From Achromobacter sp. Root83 (GTDB taxonomy: Bacteria; Pseudomonadota; Gammaproteobacteria; Burkholderiales; Burkholderiaceae_B), in contig NZ_LMIU01000025.1 in NCBI RefSeq assembly GCF_001428845.1, positions 341,755 to 405,754 on the forward strand: DNA of 64,000 bases, written 5' to 3'. The notes under the pieces were generated by a model, which saw only the letters and a list, made by a program, of their open reading frames with translations, was not told the origin of the DNA and ran no database searches. Below, one piece after another: positions 8,278-16,772 of this stretch. Position 1 is the first letter of the stretch. Each line of letters begins with the position of its first letter. The position numbers and the translations under genes were made by a program.

Positions 8278-8709
8278 ATGCCCTCTCAGCCCGATACGCT
8301 TGACCTCGTTCCCGATCAGAACGCCGTTGCCGCCGCCATGCAGTGGCTGGAGGGAATCGCCGAACGCGAAGCGTGGCCGCCCAAGCTGAACTTCGGCCTG
8401 TCGCTGAGCGTGGACGAAGCGCTGACCAACATCGTGTCCTATGCCTTCGACGATCCGGCCGAAGCCGGGACGCCGCCCAGCGTGTTGCTTTCCTGCAGCC
8501 AGGACAGCGAGTGGATCTCTCTCGACATTGTCGACAACGGACGCCCCTACGATCCCACGAAGACGCCGCCGCCCCCGCTGGCGGCAACGCTGGACGACGC
8601 CGAAGTCGGCGGGCACGGTGTGCGCCTCATGCAGCACTACCTGCATGACCTGCGCTATGCCCGCAGCGGCGGCCGCAACCGCCTGACGCTCATCGTGCGC
8701 GCCGCCTGA
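8278..8709 (+). CDS. btrW: Anti-sigma serine kinase (HATPase_c), BtrW-like
   Basis: 143-aa GHKL/HATPase_c protein of the RsbW/SpoIIAB kind. N box: SVDEALTNIVSYAFDD; G1: DIVDNGRPYDPT; G2: GGHGVRLMQHYL. There is no dimerisation/phosphoacceptor His domain, so it is a protein serine kinase/anti-sigma type and not a sensor kinase. I chose ATG at 8278 (MPSQPDTLD); the upstream frame to 8188 is low-complexity. In Bordetella BtrW phosphorylates BtrV, and BtrU-type phosphatase reverses it. All three partners are present within 7 kb. Confidence 0.86.
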   Translation: MPSQPDTLDLVPDQNAVAAAMQWLEGIAEREAWPPKLNFGLSLSVDEALTNIVSYAFDDPAEAGTPPSVLLSCSQDSEWISLDIVDNGRPYDPTKTPPPPLAATLDDAEVGGHGVRLMQHYLHDLRYARSGGRNRLTLIVRAA

Positions 8710-8845
8710 ACGGGCACCCGCGGTCTCGTTCATCAAACCACCCTATCGGGCATTTCTGATTCATAGGTAGAAAGTACCGAACAAAATCCGCGCATCGGTC
8801 ACTCATGCATAGACTGCGCGCCGGTTGCGCGCCGCCCCTGTACCG

Positions 8846-10000
8846 ATGCCACCCGTGAATGCTCCCTATCGCCCTGAAGGATTGACTGCCCGCCCGCTGC
8901 ACGCCCGCATCGACCCGGGCGCCGTTGCGCACAACCTGGCGCGGCTGCGCGGCGCACTGCCGGCAGGCGCCGGCGCGCCGCGCCTGTGGGCCACCGTGAA
9001 AGCGGATGCCTACGGCCATGGCGTGGCCCGCATCCTGCCAGCCCTGCGCGGCGCGGACGGGCTTGCCGTGCTGCATCTGAACGAAGCGCGCGCCTGCCGC
9101 CACCTGGGCTGGCAAGGGCCCATCCTGGTCTATGGCGGACTGTATTCCCCCGCCGATGCGCTGCTTGTGGACACCCCCGGCCTGCATCTGGTGATCACGC
9201 ATGCCGCGCAACTGGAGTGGCTGGCGCACGCCGCGCCTGGCCATCGCCCCGCGATCTGGCTGCGCTTTGCGGGAGACATCCATCACACGGGCTTCGCGGC
9301 GGACGGCTACCGCGCCGCGTTCGACGCCGCCAGCGCGTTGTTCCGCCGTGGCCTGGCCGGCGAAATCGGGCACCTGAACCACTACGCCCGCGCCGATGAA
9401 CCGGACGGCGTGGACGATGCCGACGCGGTGTTCCGCGACGTGATCGCGGGATTGCCCGGGCCCGTGTCCACCAGCAACTCCGCCGCCCTGCTGAAACACG
9501 GCGCGCGTGCCGCGAGCACGCAATGGGTCCGGCCCGGACTGGCGCTTTACGGCGCCAGTCCCTTTGCCGGCACGAGCGCGGCGGAACTGGATTTACGGCC
9601 CGCCATGTCGCTGCATTCGCAGATCGTGGGCATACAACGGGTGAAGGCCGGCGCGGGCGTCGGCTATAGCCGCGCGTTCGTCGCGCCGGATGCGATCGAC
9701 GTGGGCATCGTCACTTGCGGCTATGCCGATGGCTATCCGCGCCACGCGCCCACCGGCACGCCGGTGATCGTCGACGGCGTGCGGACCCGTCTGCTGGGGC
9801 GCGTATCGATGGACATGATGGCCGTTGACCTGGGTCCCGTCCCGCATGCCTGCATCGGCACGCCCGTCACGCTGTGGGGCGCGGGCGGACTGGCCGTCGA
9901 GGAAGTGGCGCGGGCGGCCGGCACGATCGCGGCGGACCTGCTTGCCGGCCTGAGCGCACGCGTTTCCATGCAACTGACCCGTCAGGACGCCGCGCGCTGA
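8846..10000 (+). CDS. alr: Alanine racemase (PLP-dependent)
   Basis: 384 aa from ATG 8846 (an upstream in-frame TTG at 8825 is less likely). PLP-binding Lys52 lies in ATVKADAYGHGV. Substrate-side features include GFAADGY, the STSNSAALLKHGA segment, VRPGLALYGASPF and the C-terminal catalytic Tyr in GVGYSRAF, followed by VSMDMMAVDLG. Interconverts L- and D-alanine for peptidoglycan, or in D-alanine catabolism. It sits between btrW and the convergent MFS gene, an odd position inside the T3SS regulatory block. No second racemase or dadA is in view, so whether it is the housekeeping or the catabolic copy is unknown. Confidence 0.93.
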   Translation: MPPVNAPYRPEGLTARPLHARIDPGAVAHNLARLRGALPAGAGAPRLWATVKADAYGHGVARILPALRGADGLAVLHLNEARACRHLGWQGPILVYGGLYSPADALLVDTPGLHLVITHAAQLEWLAHAAPGHRPAIWLRFAGDIHHTGFAADGYRAAFDAASALFRRGLAGEIGHLNHYARADEPDGVDDADAVFRDVIAGLPGPVSTSNSAALLKHGARAASTQWVRPGLALYGASPFAGTSAAELDLRPAMSLHSQIVGIQRVKAGAGVGYSRAFVAPDAIDVGIVTCGYADGYPRHAPTGTPVIVDGVRTRLLGRVSMDMMAVDLGPVPHACIGTPVTLWGAGGLAVEEVARAAGTIAADLLAGLSARVSMQLTRQDAAR

Positions 10001-10066
10001 ATGACGGCGCGCCCGTCCGACGCCGCTGCCCCCGCGCCCGCCGCCAACAGGCCGGCCGGCGCGCGT

Positions 10067-12532
10067 TCAGGCGGCCTCGCCGCGCGGACGCGCGGGCGCG
10101 AACAGCAGGAACAACATCGTGGCGCACAGATAGATGACGCCGGTCGCGGCCAGCCCCGCGCCCATGCCCGCCGCGCCGAACATCGCGCCCACGACCAGCG
10201 GTCCGGCCATCTGGCCCAGCTTGTCGGCGGCGCGCATGACGCTCGTCGCGCCCGCCGCGCCGTAGCGCTGCACATCGGGCAGGGCCAGCATGTACGGGGA
10301 TTGCGATGCGCCGGCAAAGCAACTGGCCAGCGCCAACAGCAGGACGGCCGCCGCCGCGGCCAGCAAGCCGCTGTTGAAGTAGAGGCCCAGCATGCCGACG
10401 CTGCCCACCAGCCCGCCCAGCACGATCCAGCTTTTCTTGATGCGGCTGCGGTCGACCACGCGGCCCATCAGCGGTCCGACGTAGATGACGCACAGGCCGT
10501 AGATCATCAGCACGCGGCCGATGCTGGACGCCGCCACGCCTTCGGCTTCCAGATAGAGCGGCAGCGCGAAGGACAGCAGACCCACCTGCGCGATGGAAAA
10601 CGGAATGACGCTGCCCAGCAGCAGCAGGCCGAAGTCGCGCGTGAAGAGCAGGCGCAGCGTATCCGACAGGCTTGCCTGGACCCGCGCGGCCGCCTGGCCC
10701 GCCAGCGCGATGCCGCTGTCCATGTACGGACGCATCAGGACCAGCACGCCGGCCAGGGGCAGCGCCAGCATGGCCGCGCCTACGCCGAACACGGCGCGGA
10801 ACCCCACCTGCTCCATCAGCATGGCGCCCACGGCGGCGCCCGACAGATGGCCGGCGAACAGGCCGGCGATGACGCCCGTCATGTTGCGTCCGCGAAAGCC
10901 CGCCGGGCTGCGCGTCACGATGAAGCCCTGCAGTCCCATCCACGTCAGTCCGTAGCCCAGGCCCACCAGGCCGCGCGCCGCGCTGAACATCAGCAGGTCG
11001 CCGGCGGCCGCGCAAGCGAGCATGCCTGCGCAGGACACACCCAGCCCGGCCAGCACGGGCACCTGCCAGCCCCTGCGGTCGGTCAACCTGCCGGCCAGCA
11101 AAGAGGTCAGCAGGCCGCAACCCATCTCGACCGAAATGGGCAGCGCCAGCAGCAGGTTGGCCGGCAGATCCAGCCCGCCCGCCGACAGGCTGCGCGCATA
11201 CAAGGGCAGGAATCCCAGCGGCAGCGCCCAGGCGAACAGGAAGCCGAACATGACGGGCCGCGCGATACGGCCCACCTCGGATGCATCGTCGGGCCCGAGA
11301 CGCGTGCCGTCGGGCAGCACCGCGCGGGTGGCGAAAGCGCGGTTCATCAGCAATGCCAGCAGCAACAGCATTTCTATGGCGGCGACCAGCGCGACGGCGA
11401 CCACGGTCACGGCATCCAGCGCGCGGCTGCGCACGCCGGCGGCGATGACATCGCCCGACAGGCGCAGCACCAGATCGCCGTGCGCCCGCGGATCGGGGCG
11501 CGACGCGCCCAGCGGCAGCACCAGCGTCAGGTCATCGGCTTGCGGGCGCGCCGCCGGCAAGCCGGAAACCTCGAGCGGCCCGCGCGCATCGGCGCTGCCG
11601 AGCACGCGGCCGGCGCTGTCCACCAGTTCGATCTGCTCCACCGCCGGAAAGGTCGCGGCAAGGCGCGAGAACGGCGCGTCGACGCCGCGCAGCCTGTCCA
11701 GGGTCAGGCCATAGCCCAGTACCCGGTCCAGATCGCGCTGCAAGCCTTCGGCCAGCAAGCCGACGTTGTTGCGCGTGACCTCGAGCCAGCCGCTGCGGAA
11801 CGTGGAAATCGTATAGGCCGCGTAGACGCCCTGCGCCAGCACGAGCGCCAGCAAGGGCACCACGAAGCGCGCGCGCCCACCCGCCGCAAGCGAGGTCAGC
11901 GGCACCAGATACTTGAAGACCGCGGCCAGCCCCAGCCCCACCACGATGGTGACGGCCAGCAGCACTTGCAGGTTGTCGACGATCAGGCGGCGGCTGGCGT
12001 CGCCGTCCTTGGCCACCGACAGCACCACCGCGCCGACGACCTTGCCGCCCGCGCCGGCCAGCGGCACCGCCAGCGTCACCGCGCCTTCGGCCACGGACAT
12101 CAAGGCGCCGGAAGCACGGCGCGTCGCGCCCGCGTCGCGCGTACCCGCATCCAATGCCTTGGCCAGCGCAAGCGCGCCTTCGGGCAGTTCGCCCTGCATG
12201 GCCAGCGTCTGGCCATCGGCCAGCAGCACCGCCGCGCCGCGCAGATCGCGCGATCCCGACACGCTGTCGCGCAGGCCTTCGCGCAAGCCGAAGTACTGCT
12301 CAAGGGGCTTGCCCAGCCGCAATCCGTTTTCGATATTGCCTGCCGCGCGGCGCGCGATGACCTCGACGCGATCGGCGGTGGTGTCCACCACCAGCCGGTT
12401 CAACGCGGAGAGACTGAGGGCGCCGATCAGCGCCTGCGCCAGCAGCAGGACGGCCAGACAGGCCAGCGTGACTTCCAGCACCGGGCGGCGTTTCAAACCC
12501 TCCAGGACTATTTGAATCGGTTCGCTACGCAT
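10067..12532 (-). CDS. Major facilitator transporter with two N-terminal membrane-anchored sensor modules
   Basis: 821 aa. The ATG at 12532 (MRSEPIQIV) is chosen; the open frame runs to 12889 but its extra N-terminus is the antisense of btrU. Order of parts: TM1 (about 18-42), a periplasmic domain (43-185), a TM pair (about 186-240), a second periplasmic domain (about 245-385), TM (about 390-415), then a 12-TM MFS carrier (about 440-821) with the loop RLTDRRGWQVP and GRVVDRSRIKKSW. The two extracytoplasmic segments look like small Cache/PAS-type sensors. It is divergent from btrU with 109 bp between and converges with alr. I infer a transporter-sensor (transceptor) linked to the btr relay; substrate unknown. 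Confidence 0.75.
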   Translation of the reverse strand: MRSEPIQIVLEGLKRRPVLEVTLACLAVLLLAQALIGALSLSALNRLVVDTTADRVEVIARRAAGNIENGLRLGKPLEQYFGLREGLRDSVSGSRDLRGAAVLLADGQTLAMQGELPEGALALAKALDAGTRDAGATRRASGALMSVAEGAVTLAVPLAGAGGKVVGAVVLSVAKDGDASRRLIVDNLQVLLAVTIVVGLGLAAVFKYLVPLTSLAAGGRARFVVPLLALVLAQGVYAAYTISTFRSGWLEVTRNNVGLLAEGLQRDLDRVLGYGLTLDRLRGVDAPFSRLAATFPAVEQIELVDSAGRVLGSADARGPLEVSGLPAARPQADDLTLVLPLGASRPDPRAHGDLVLRLSGDVIAAGVRSRALDAVTVVAVALVAAIEMLLLLALLMNRAFATRAVLPDGTRLGPDDASEVGRIARPVMFGFLFAWALPLGFLPLYARSLSAGGLDLPANLLLALPISVEMGCGLLTSLLAGRLTDRRGWQVPVLAGLGVSCAGMLACAAAGDLLMFSAARGLVGLGYGLTWMGLQGFIVTRSPAGFRGRNMTGVIAGLFAGHLSGAAVGAMLMEQVGFRAVFGVGAAMLALPLAGVLVLMRPYMDSGIALAGQAAARVQASLSDTLRLLFTRDFGLLLLGSVIPFSIAQVGLLSFALPLYLEAEGVAASSIGRVLMIYGLCVIYVGPLMGRVVDRSRIKKSWIVLGGLVGSVGMLGLYFNSGLLAAAAAVLLLALASCFAGASQSPYMLALPDVQRYGAAGATSVMRAADKLGQMAGPLVVGAMFGAAGMGAGLAATGVIYLCATMLFLLFAPARPRGEAA

Positions 12533-12551
12533 GGGACTGAAACACCGCAAA

Positions 12552-12600
12552 GTATTTACACACGGGCACCAATGGTATTTACAATTAATGCAAATTGCAT
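12552..12600. promoter_or_regulatory. Candidate operators between the MFS-sensor gene and btrU
   Basis: The AT-rich divergent region holds two identical 9-bp direct repeats GTATTTACA (12552-12560 and 12575-12583, 23 bp apart) and a perfect palindrome ATGCAA-A-TTGCAT (12588-12600). In a genome this GC-rich, such repeats are likely regulator sites. Which regulator uses them is unknown; no GGAAC/GTTAC promoter is present here. Confidence 0.45.
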
Positions 12601-12641
12601 CTTTTTTCACATCTCCTTCCCCACCGCCCACTCCTGCCTCC

Positions 12642-14645
12642 ATGCCGTTCCGGTCGCTGCGTAGCAAGATTTTTCTTCTGGTCGTGGCGCTTCTCGTGGC
12701 GGTGGCTGCATTCGTGATGCTGACGTCGCAGCGCAACGTGACGCGCACGGTGATGAACAGCGAGCGCCACGCCGTCAGCAACGTGATGGAACTGGTTCTG
12801 CGCGATGCCGAAGCCCGCTGGGGCGCGCTGCTGACCGACAAGATATCCACGGTGCGCAACGGGCGCCGCCAGCTCATGCAGACCGGCACCGTGGTGGCCG
12901 CCGCGCTGAGCTCCTACGCCGACATGGCCGAGCGCGGCGTCATGACCCCGGGCGCCGCCAAGGGCATGGCGCGCGCATGGATCAACCGGCTCAAGCTCGA
13001 CGACAGGCGCTACGCGTTTGTCTACGACGCCGATTTCCAGGTGCTGGCCAGCGGCAATCCCGAGATGATCGATCGCGACCTGTCGCAACTGTCGGATTTC
13101 AAGAACCGTCCGCTGGCCCAGGCCCTGTATGAAGAAAGCCGCACCTCTGGCTACGGCTTCGCCATCTATCGCTGGCCGCCCTCCGCCCAGCGCGAAGACA
13201 GCGAAACCCGCTACGCCTATTTCGGCTATTTCCGCCCGTGGAACTGGGTGTTTGCCATCACCGACAGCGCGCATGACGTCATCGAACAGATCCAGACGCG
13301 GCGCGAGCAGATGGAAAGCTCGGTGCGCGCCACGCTGTCCAAACTGACGCTCGCGCAATCGGGCTTCATCTTCATCACGTCCGATGACGGCCGGATGATC
13401 GTGCCGCTGCCCGACAAGCAAGCCGGCCTGCTCGATGCGGCCAACCCGCGGGGCGAGACACTGCGCGGCCTGCTGGCGGGGCAGAAAGGCGGTGGAGAAC
13501 TGCAAAGCCTGTCGTTCGACGGCGGCGGCGGACCGTGGCGGATCGACAGCGCGCGCTTCGCGCCGCTGGGATGGACGCTGGTGGCGGCCGTGCCGGAAAG
13601 CGACCTGACCGCGCCCGCGCGCGAACTCCTGAACCGGCAGGCCCTGATCTTCATCGGCATGATGCTGGTCGCGCTGATCTGCGCCTGGCTGATGGCAGCC
13701 CGCGTGGTGCGCCCGCTGGAAACCCTGACGCACTACGCGCGTCTGCTGCCCGAACAGGATCTGACCGCGGCGTCCAGCGTTCCCGCGCACATCGCGGCGC
13801 TGCCGGACAAGCACAAGGACGAAGTCGGCCGGCTGGCCGCCTCGTTCCTGTTCATGGACCACAAGCTGCGCGAGAACATCGCCCGGCTGATGCGCGAGAC
13901 CACGGCGCGCGAACGCTTCGAAAGCGAACTGAACATCGCCCGCGCGATCCAGCTCGGCCTGCTGCCCGTGCCGTTATCCAGCGCCATCCGCGAACAGGTC
14001 GACCTGAATGCCGTGATGCTGCCGGCCAAGGAAGTGGGCGGCGATCTCTACGATTACTTCACGCTGCCCGACGGACGCCTGTGCCTGGCGATCGGCGACG
14101 TGTCGGACAAGGGCGTGCCGGCCGCGCTGTTCATGGCTGTGACGCGCACGCTGATCCGCGCCACCGCCGAGGACGAGACAGACCCCGCGCTGATGATGCA
14201 GAAGATCAACAATCGCCTGTCCGAGAACAATCCCAACATGATGTTCGTCACGCTGCTGCTGGGCGTGCTGGACCTGACCACGGGCGAACTGCAGTGGGCC
14301 AATGCCGGCCATCTGCCGCCGGCGGTGGTGGGCGCGGACGGCACGCTGCGCTTGCTGGAAGGCCGCAGCGGCCCGGCCTGCGGCGTGCAGGAAGACCTGG
14401 TGTACCGCAGCCTGTCCACGGTCCTGGCGCCCGGCGAAATGCTGGTGGGCTACACCGACGGCGTCACCGAGGCCGTCAACCCGAACGACGCCCAGTACGG
14501 CGACCCCCGCCTGCTGGCCGTGTTGTCCAATCCCCCCGTTGCCTCGGCCAGCCTGGCCAAGCGTCTGCTCGAAGACGTGCAGGCCTTTGCCGACGGCGCG
14601 GAACAATCCGATGACATCACATTGATTGTGATCCGCCGCCCATGA
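12642..14645 (+). CDS. btrU: PP2C/SpoIIE-type serine phosphatase with double-Cache sensor and HAMP, BtrU-like
   Basis: 667 aa. TM1 (about 7-28), a large periplasmic double-Cache-like sensor (about 30-330, with YAFVYDADFQVLASGNP and later GFIFITSDDGRMIV), TM2 (about 335-358), HAMP linker, and a C-terminal PP2C domain. Phosphatase motifs are intact: EVGGDLYDYF, GDVSDKGVPAALFM, WANAGHLPP, GYTDGVTEA and SDDITLIVI. Expected role: dephosphorylate BtrV in response to an extracellular signal and so release BtrW from, or direct it to, its other partner. The start was placed at 12642 because the TM1 follows directly; ATG 12588 is an alternative. The last 4 bp (ATGA) overlap the next gene, so the two are translationally coupled. 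Confidence 0.85.
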   Translation: MPFRSLRSKIFLLVVALLVAVAAFVMLTSQRNVTRTVMNSERHAVSNVMELVLRDAEARWGALLTDKISTVRNGRRQLMQTGTVVAAALSSYADMAERGVMTPGAAKGMARAWINRLKLDDRRYAFVYDADFQVLASGNPEMIDRDLSQLSDFKNRPLAQALYEESRTSGYGFAIYRWPPSAQREDSETRYAYFGYFRPWNWVFAITDSAHDVIEQIQTRREQMESSVRATLSKLTLAQSGFIFITSDDGRMIVPLPDKQAGLLDAANPRGETLRGLLAGQKGGGELQSLSFDGGGGPWRIDSARFAPLGWTLVAAVPESDLTAPARELLNRQALIFIGMMLVALICAWLMAARVVRPLETLTHYARLLPEQDLTAASSVPAHIAALPDKHKDEVGRLAASFLFMDHKLRENIARLMRETTARERFESELNIARAIQLGLLPVPLSSAIREQVDLNAVMLPAKEVGGDLYDYFTLPDGRLCLAIGDVSDKGVPAALFMAVTRTLIRATAEDETDPALMMQKINNRLSENNPNMMFVTLLLGVLDLTTGELQWANAGHLPPAVVGADGTLRLLEGRSGPACGVQEDLVYRSLSTVLAPGEMLVGYTDGVTEAVNPNDAQYGDPRLLAVLSNPPVASASLAKRLLEDVQAFADGAEQSDDITLIVIRRP

Positions 14646-15817
14646 AGAAACCGTTGTCCACCCTGATGCTCTGCCTGGTCCTGCTTGCCCCCGCGGCAAG
14701 CATGGCGCAGGCGGCCCCGGCCCTGGCGGCCTCGGCGCCGTCCGCGGCCCAGGTGTTTCCCACCAAGCCCACTCCCAGGCCCGACGGCAAGAAATGGCGT
14801 ATCGGCTATTTCGAAAGCGGCGACTACAGCGAATATCCGCGCACCTTGCGCGTGACCGTCGACGGCCTGCAAAAACTGGGCTGGATCAACGTGCCCGCCA
14901 TACCCGATGGCCTGAACGGCGAACAGATGTGGGCGTTCCTGGCCGACAACGCGCGCAGCGATACGCTGGAGTTCGTGCGTGACGCCTGGTGGCAACCGGG
15001 CAATTTCGACGCCGCGAAGCGCCCGGCCGTGCGCGACGCCATCAAACGGCGCCTGGCCGACAGGCATGACCTGGACCTCATCATCGCCATGGGCACCTGG
15101 GCCGGCCAGGACATGGCGGGGATGGGCGCGCCCGTGCCGACCATCGTCGCCTCCACCAGCGATGCCGTCGGCGCGCGCATCACGCGCTCGGCCCAGGACA
15201 GCGGCCTGGACAACCTGCACGCGCGCGTGCAGCCGGAACGCTATCAGCGGCAGGTGCGGCTGTTCCACGAGATCGTCCCCTTCAAGCGCCTTGGGCTGGT
15301 GTACGAAGACAGCCCGGAGGGCCGCACCTACAGCGCGGTCGAGGCCGTGGAGCAGGTCGCGCGCGAAGAGGGGTTCGAAGTGCTGACCTGCAACGCGCCG
15401 TCCAACGGCATCGCCGCCGAGATCGCCACCCGCAATGCCGTGGAATGCTATGCCAAGCTGGCTCCCCGGGTGGACGCCGTCTATGTCACCGTGCATCGAG
15501 GCGTGACCGCCGCGTCCATCGACACGATCGCCGAGATCCTGCGCCAGGCGCGCGTGCCCAGCTTTTCGATGCTGGGCTCGGAAGAGGTCAAGCACGGCCT
15601 GCTCCTCAGCCTGGCCCAGGCGGACTACTCCTACGTAGGCTTGTTCCATGCCGAAACGATGGCGCGCATTTTCAACGGCGCCAAGCCGCGCGAACTGTCG
15701 CAGGTGTGGATCGATCCGGCCAAGATCGCGCTCAACCTTGAAACCGCGCGGGTCATCGGTTTCGACCCGCCGGTCGATATCCTGCTGGCGGCCGATGAAG
15801 TCTACGAAACGCAATAA
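14642..15817 (+). CDS. ABC-type periplasmic substrate-binding protein coupled to btrU
   Basis: 391 aa with a signal peptide (LMLCLVLLAPAASMAQA) and no lipobox. The body matches the ABC_sub_bind type of two-lobed binding protein: KWRIGYFESGDYSEYPRTL at the start of lobe 1, DLIIAMGTWAGQDM, FKRLGLVYEDSPEGRTY and VPSFSMLGSEEVKHGLLLSL. No permease or ATPase gene is nearby. Because its start overlaps the btrU stop (ATGA), it probably works with BtrU: the loaded binding protein could present a ligand to the BtrU periplasmic sensor. The Bordetella btr locus also has a gene called btrX, but I cannot tell from sequence whether this is it. Confidence 0.72.
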   Translation: MKKPLSTLMLCLVLLAPAASMAQAAPALAASAPSAAQVFPTKPTPRPDGKKWRIGYFESGDYSEYPRTLRVTVDGLQKLGWINVPAIPDGLNGEQMWAFLADNARSDTLEFVRDAWWQPGNFDAAKRPAVRDAIKRRLADRHDLDLIIAMGTWAGQDMAGMGAPVPTIVASTSDAVGARITRSAQDSGLDNLHARVQPERYQRQVRLFHEIVPFKRLGLVYEDSPEGRTYSAVEAVEQVAREEGFEVLTCNAPSNGIAAEIATRNAVECYAKLAPRVDAVYVTVHRGVTAASIDTIAEILRQARVPSFSMLGSEEVKHGLLLSLAQADYSYVGLFHAETMARIFNGAKPRELSQVWIDPAKIALNLETARVIGFDPPVDILLAADEVYETQ

Positions 15818-15931
15818 CGCCAAAAGAGGCCACCCGCGGGGCAGCCGGCGAGGTAATGTCATATGTCGAAACGGCCCGCCCGACGCGGCAAAGCCGTTGA
15901 TGTCATAAAATGGCGCACGTGTCATTACCGT

Positions 15932-15957
15932 GGAACTAAAGCGGCGCCCAGGTTACT
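15932..15957 (+). promoter_or_regulatory. GGAAC/GTTACT promoter upstream of bspR (BtrS-type)
   Basis: GGAAC-N15-GTTACT, 64 bp before the bspR start. One of six copies of the same bipartite pattern in front of T3SS-linked genes in this window. GGAAC is a classic -35 for ECF sigma factors; assignment to BtrS is inference from position. Confidence 0.75.
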
Positions 15958-16021
15958 TACGCCCAGGAGTCGCTAAACCTTACACGGGCCCGATTTAGGA
16001 CACGCAGGATTTCTTGGCTGC

Positions 16022-16594
16022 ATGACAATTTCATCGGTTACCCCTTCGTCGCCATTCGTCTCACTGGACGCCTTCGCCAAAGCCGCGGAAGGTGGCCAGG
16101 ATCTATACGTCGATATCGCGGGCGAAAAGCTGCAAGTGCTCGGCATGGGCGCCACGCCCAGCGGCCGCAGCGTGGCATGGGTGGCTCCCCATGTCGACAC
16201 GACCGCCATGTTCGCGCAAGCGCTTGCGCATAGCTACGGCCAGGGGATCGCCAGTGCCGTGTCGCGCGAACTGGGCCTGGATCCCAGTCCGGGCAAGCCG
16301 CTGTCCGCCCGCACCGTCGCCGCCGCCATCGACATGGCGGAAACATCCAGCCATGCCCTGTCCGGCGTGGACTTCATGACCCGCCTGGCCACGTCCGCGG
16401 CCGGCAACACGCCCGCCTTCCAGCAGGCCTGCACCGATGCCGGCATCGCGCCGTCCAGCCTGGACGCTGCCCGCCGCGCCGCGCTGGACGAGTCGATGCA
16501 GGGCCGCTTCGACCAGGCCGCCCGCTCGGGCCAAAGCCCGGTATCGCTGGCCACGGCATCCGGCTGGCTGCGGGAACTGATCAAAACCGCCTAG
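16022..16594 (+). CDS. bspR: Probable BspR/BtrA: secreted anti-sigma regulator of type III secretion
   Basis: 190 aa, Ala/Ser-rich, with no membrane segment or classical signal peptide. It begins MTISSVTPSSPFVSLDAF, a Ser/Thr/Pro-rich N-terminus like those of T3SS-secreted proteins. Bordetella BspR (BtrA) is about this size, is encoded beside btrS, is exported by the T3SS and antagonises BtrS. The call here rests on position directly upstream of btrS, size, composition and its own GGAAC/GTTACT promoter, which would make a negative feedback loop; I cannot confirm it by alignment. Alternative: an unrelated T3SS regulator or effector. Confidence 0.65.
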   Translation: MTISSVTPSSPFVSLDAFAKAAEGGQDLYVDIAGEKLQVLGMGATPSGRSVAWVAPHVDTTAMFAQALAHSYGQGIASAVSRELGLDPSPGKPLSARTVAAAIDMAETSSHALSGVDFMTRLATSAAGNTPAFQQACTDAGIAPSSLDAARRAALDESMQGRFDQAARSGQSPVSLATASGWLRELIKTA

Positions 16595-16671
16595 TTTCCG
16601 CCAGCCGGAATATCGAGCTGGCGGTTTACTTGTTTTTACAAATACACCCCGAAAAACCCGACTTTTAGCGC

Positions 16672-16741
16672 AATATTTCGATTTTCGAAATATTGTTACG
16701 CAGCTAAGCTGCGATAATTCGCCACACAAGTAGTAACTTGT
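16672..16741. promoter_or_regulatory. Three palindromes in the btrS upstream region
   Basis: The 178-bp AT-rich gap before btrS contains a perfect 9-bp inverted repeat (AATATTTCG/CGAAATATT, 16672-16694, 5-nt spacer), GCAGCT-A-AGCTGC (16700-16712) and ACAAGT-N4-ACTTGT (16726-16741). There is no GGAAC/GTTACT promoter, so btrS is not obviously autoregulated; these sites could bind the regulator that switches on the whole T3SS. Confidence 0.5.
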
Positions 16742-16772
16742 AGCTTAAAACTCGTATCTTTTCTTTCATCCC

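Noticed and set aside
10001-12664. Plus-strand open frame of 887 codons
   Set aside because: Gln/Ala/Arg/His-rich translation with no domain. It is the antisense of the MFS-sensor gene, whose minus-strand protein has clear membrane helices and carrier motifs.
16572-16600. GGAACT near the 3' end of bspR as a possible btrS promoter
   Set aside because: No GTTAC element at 15-16 nt; the following sequence does not match any of the six sites.
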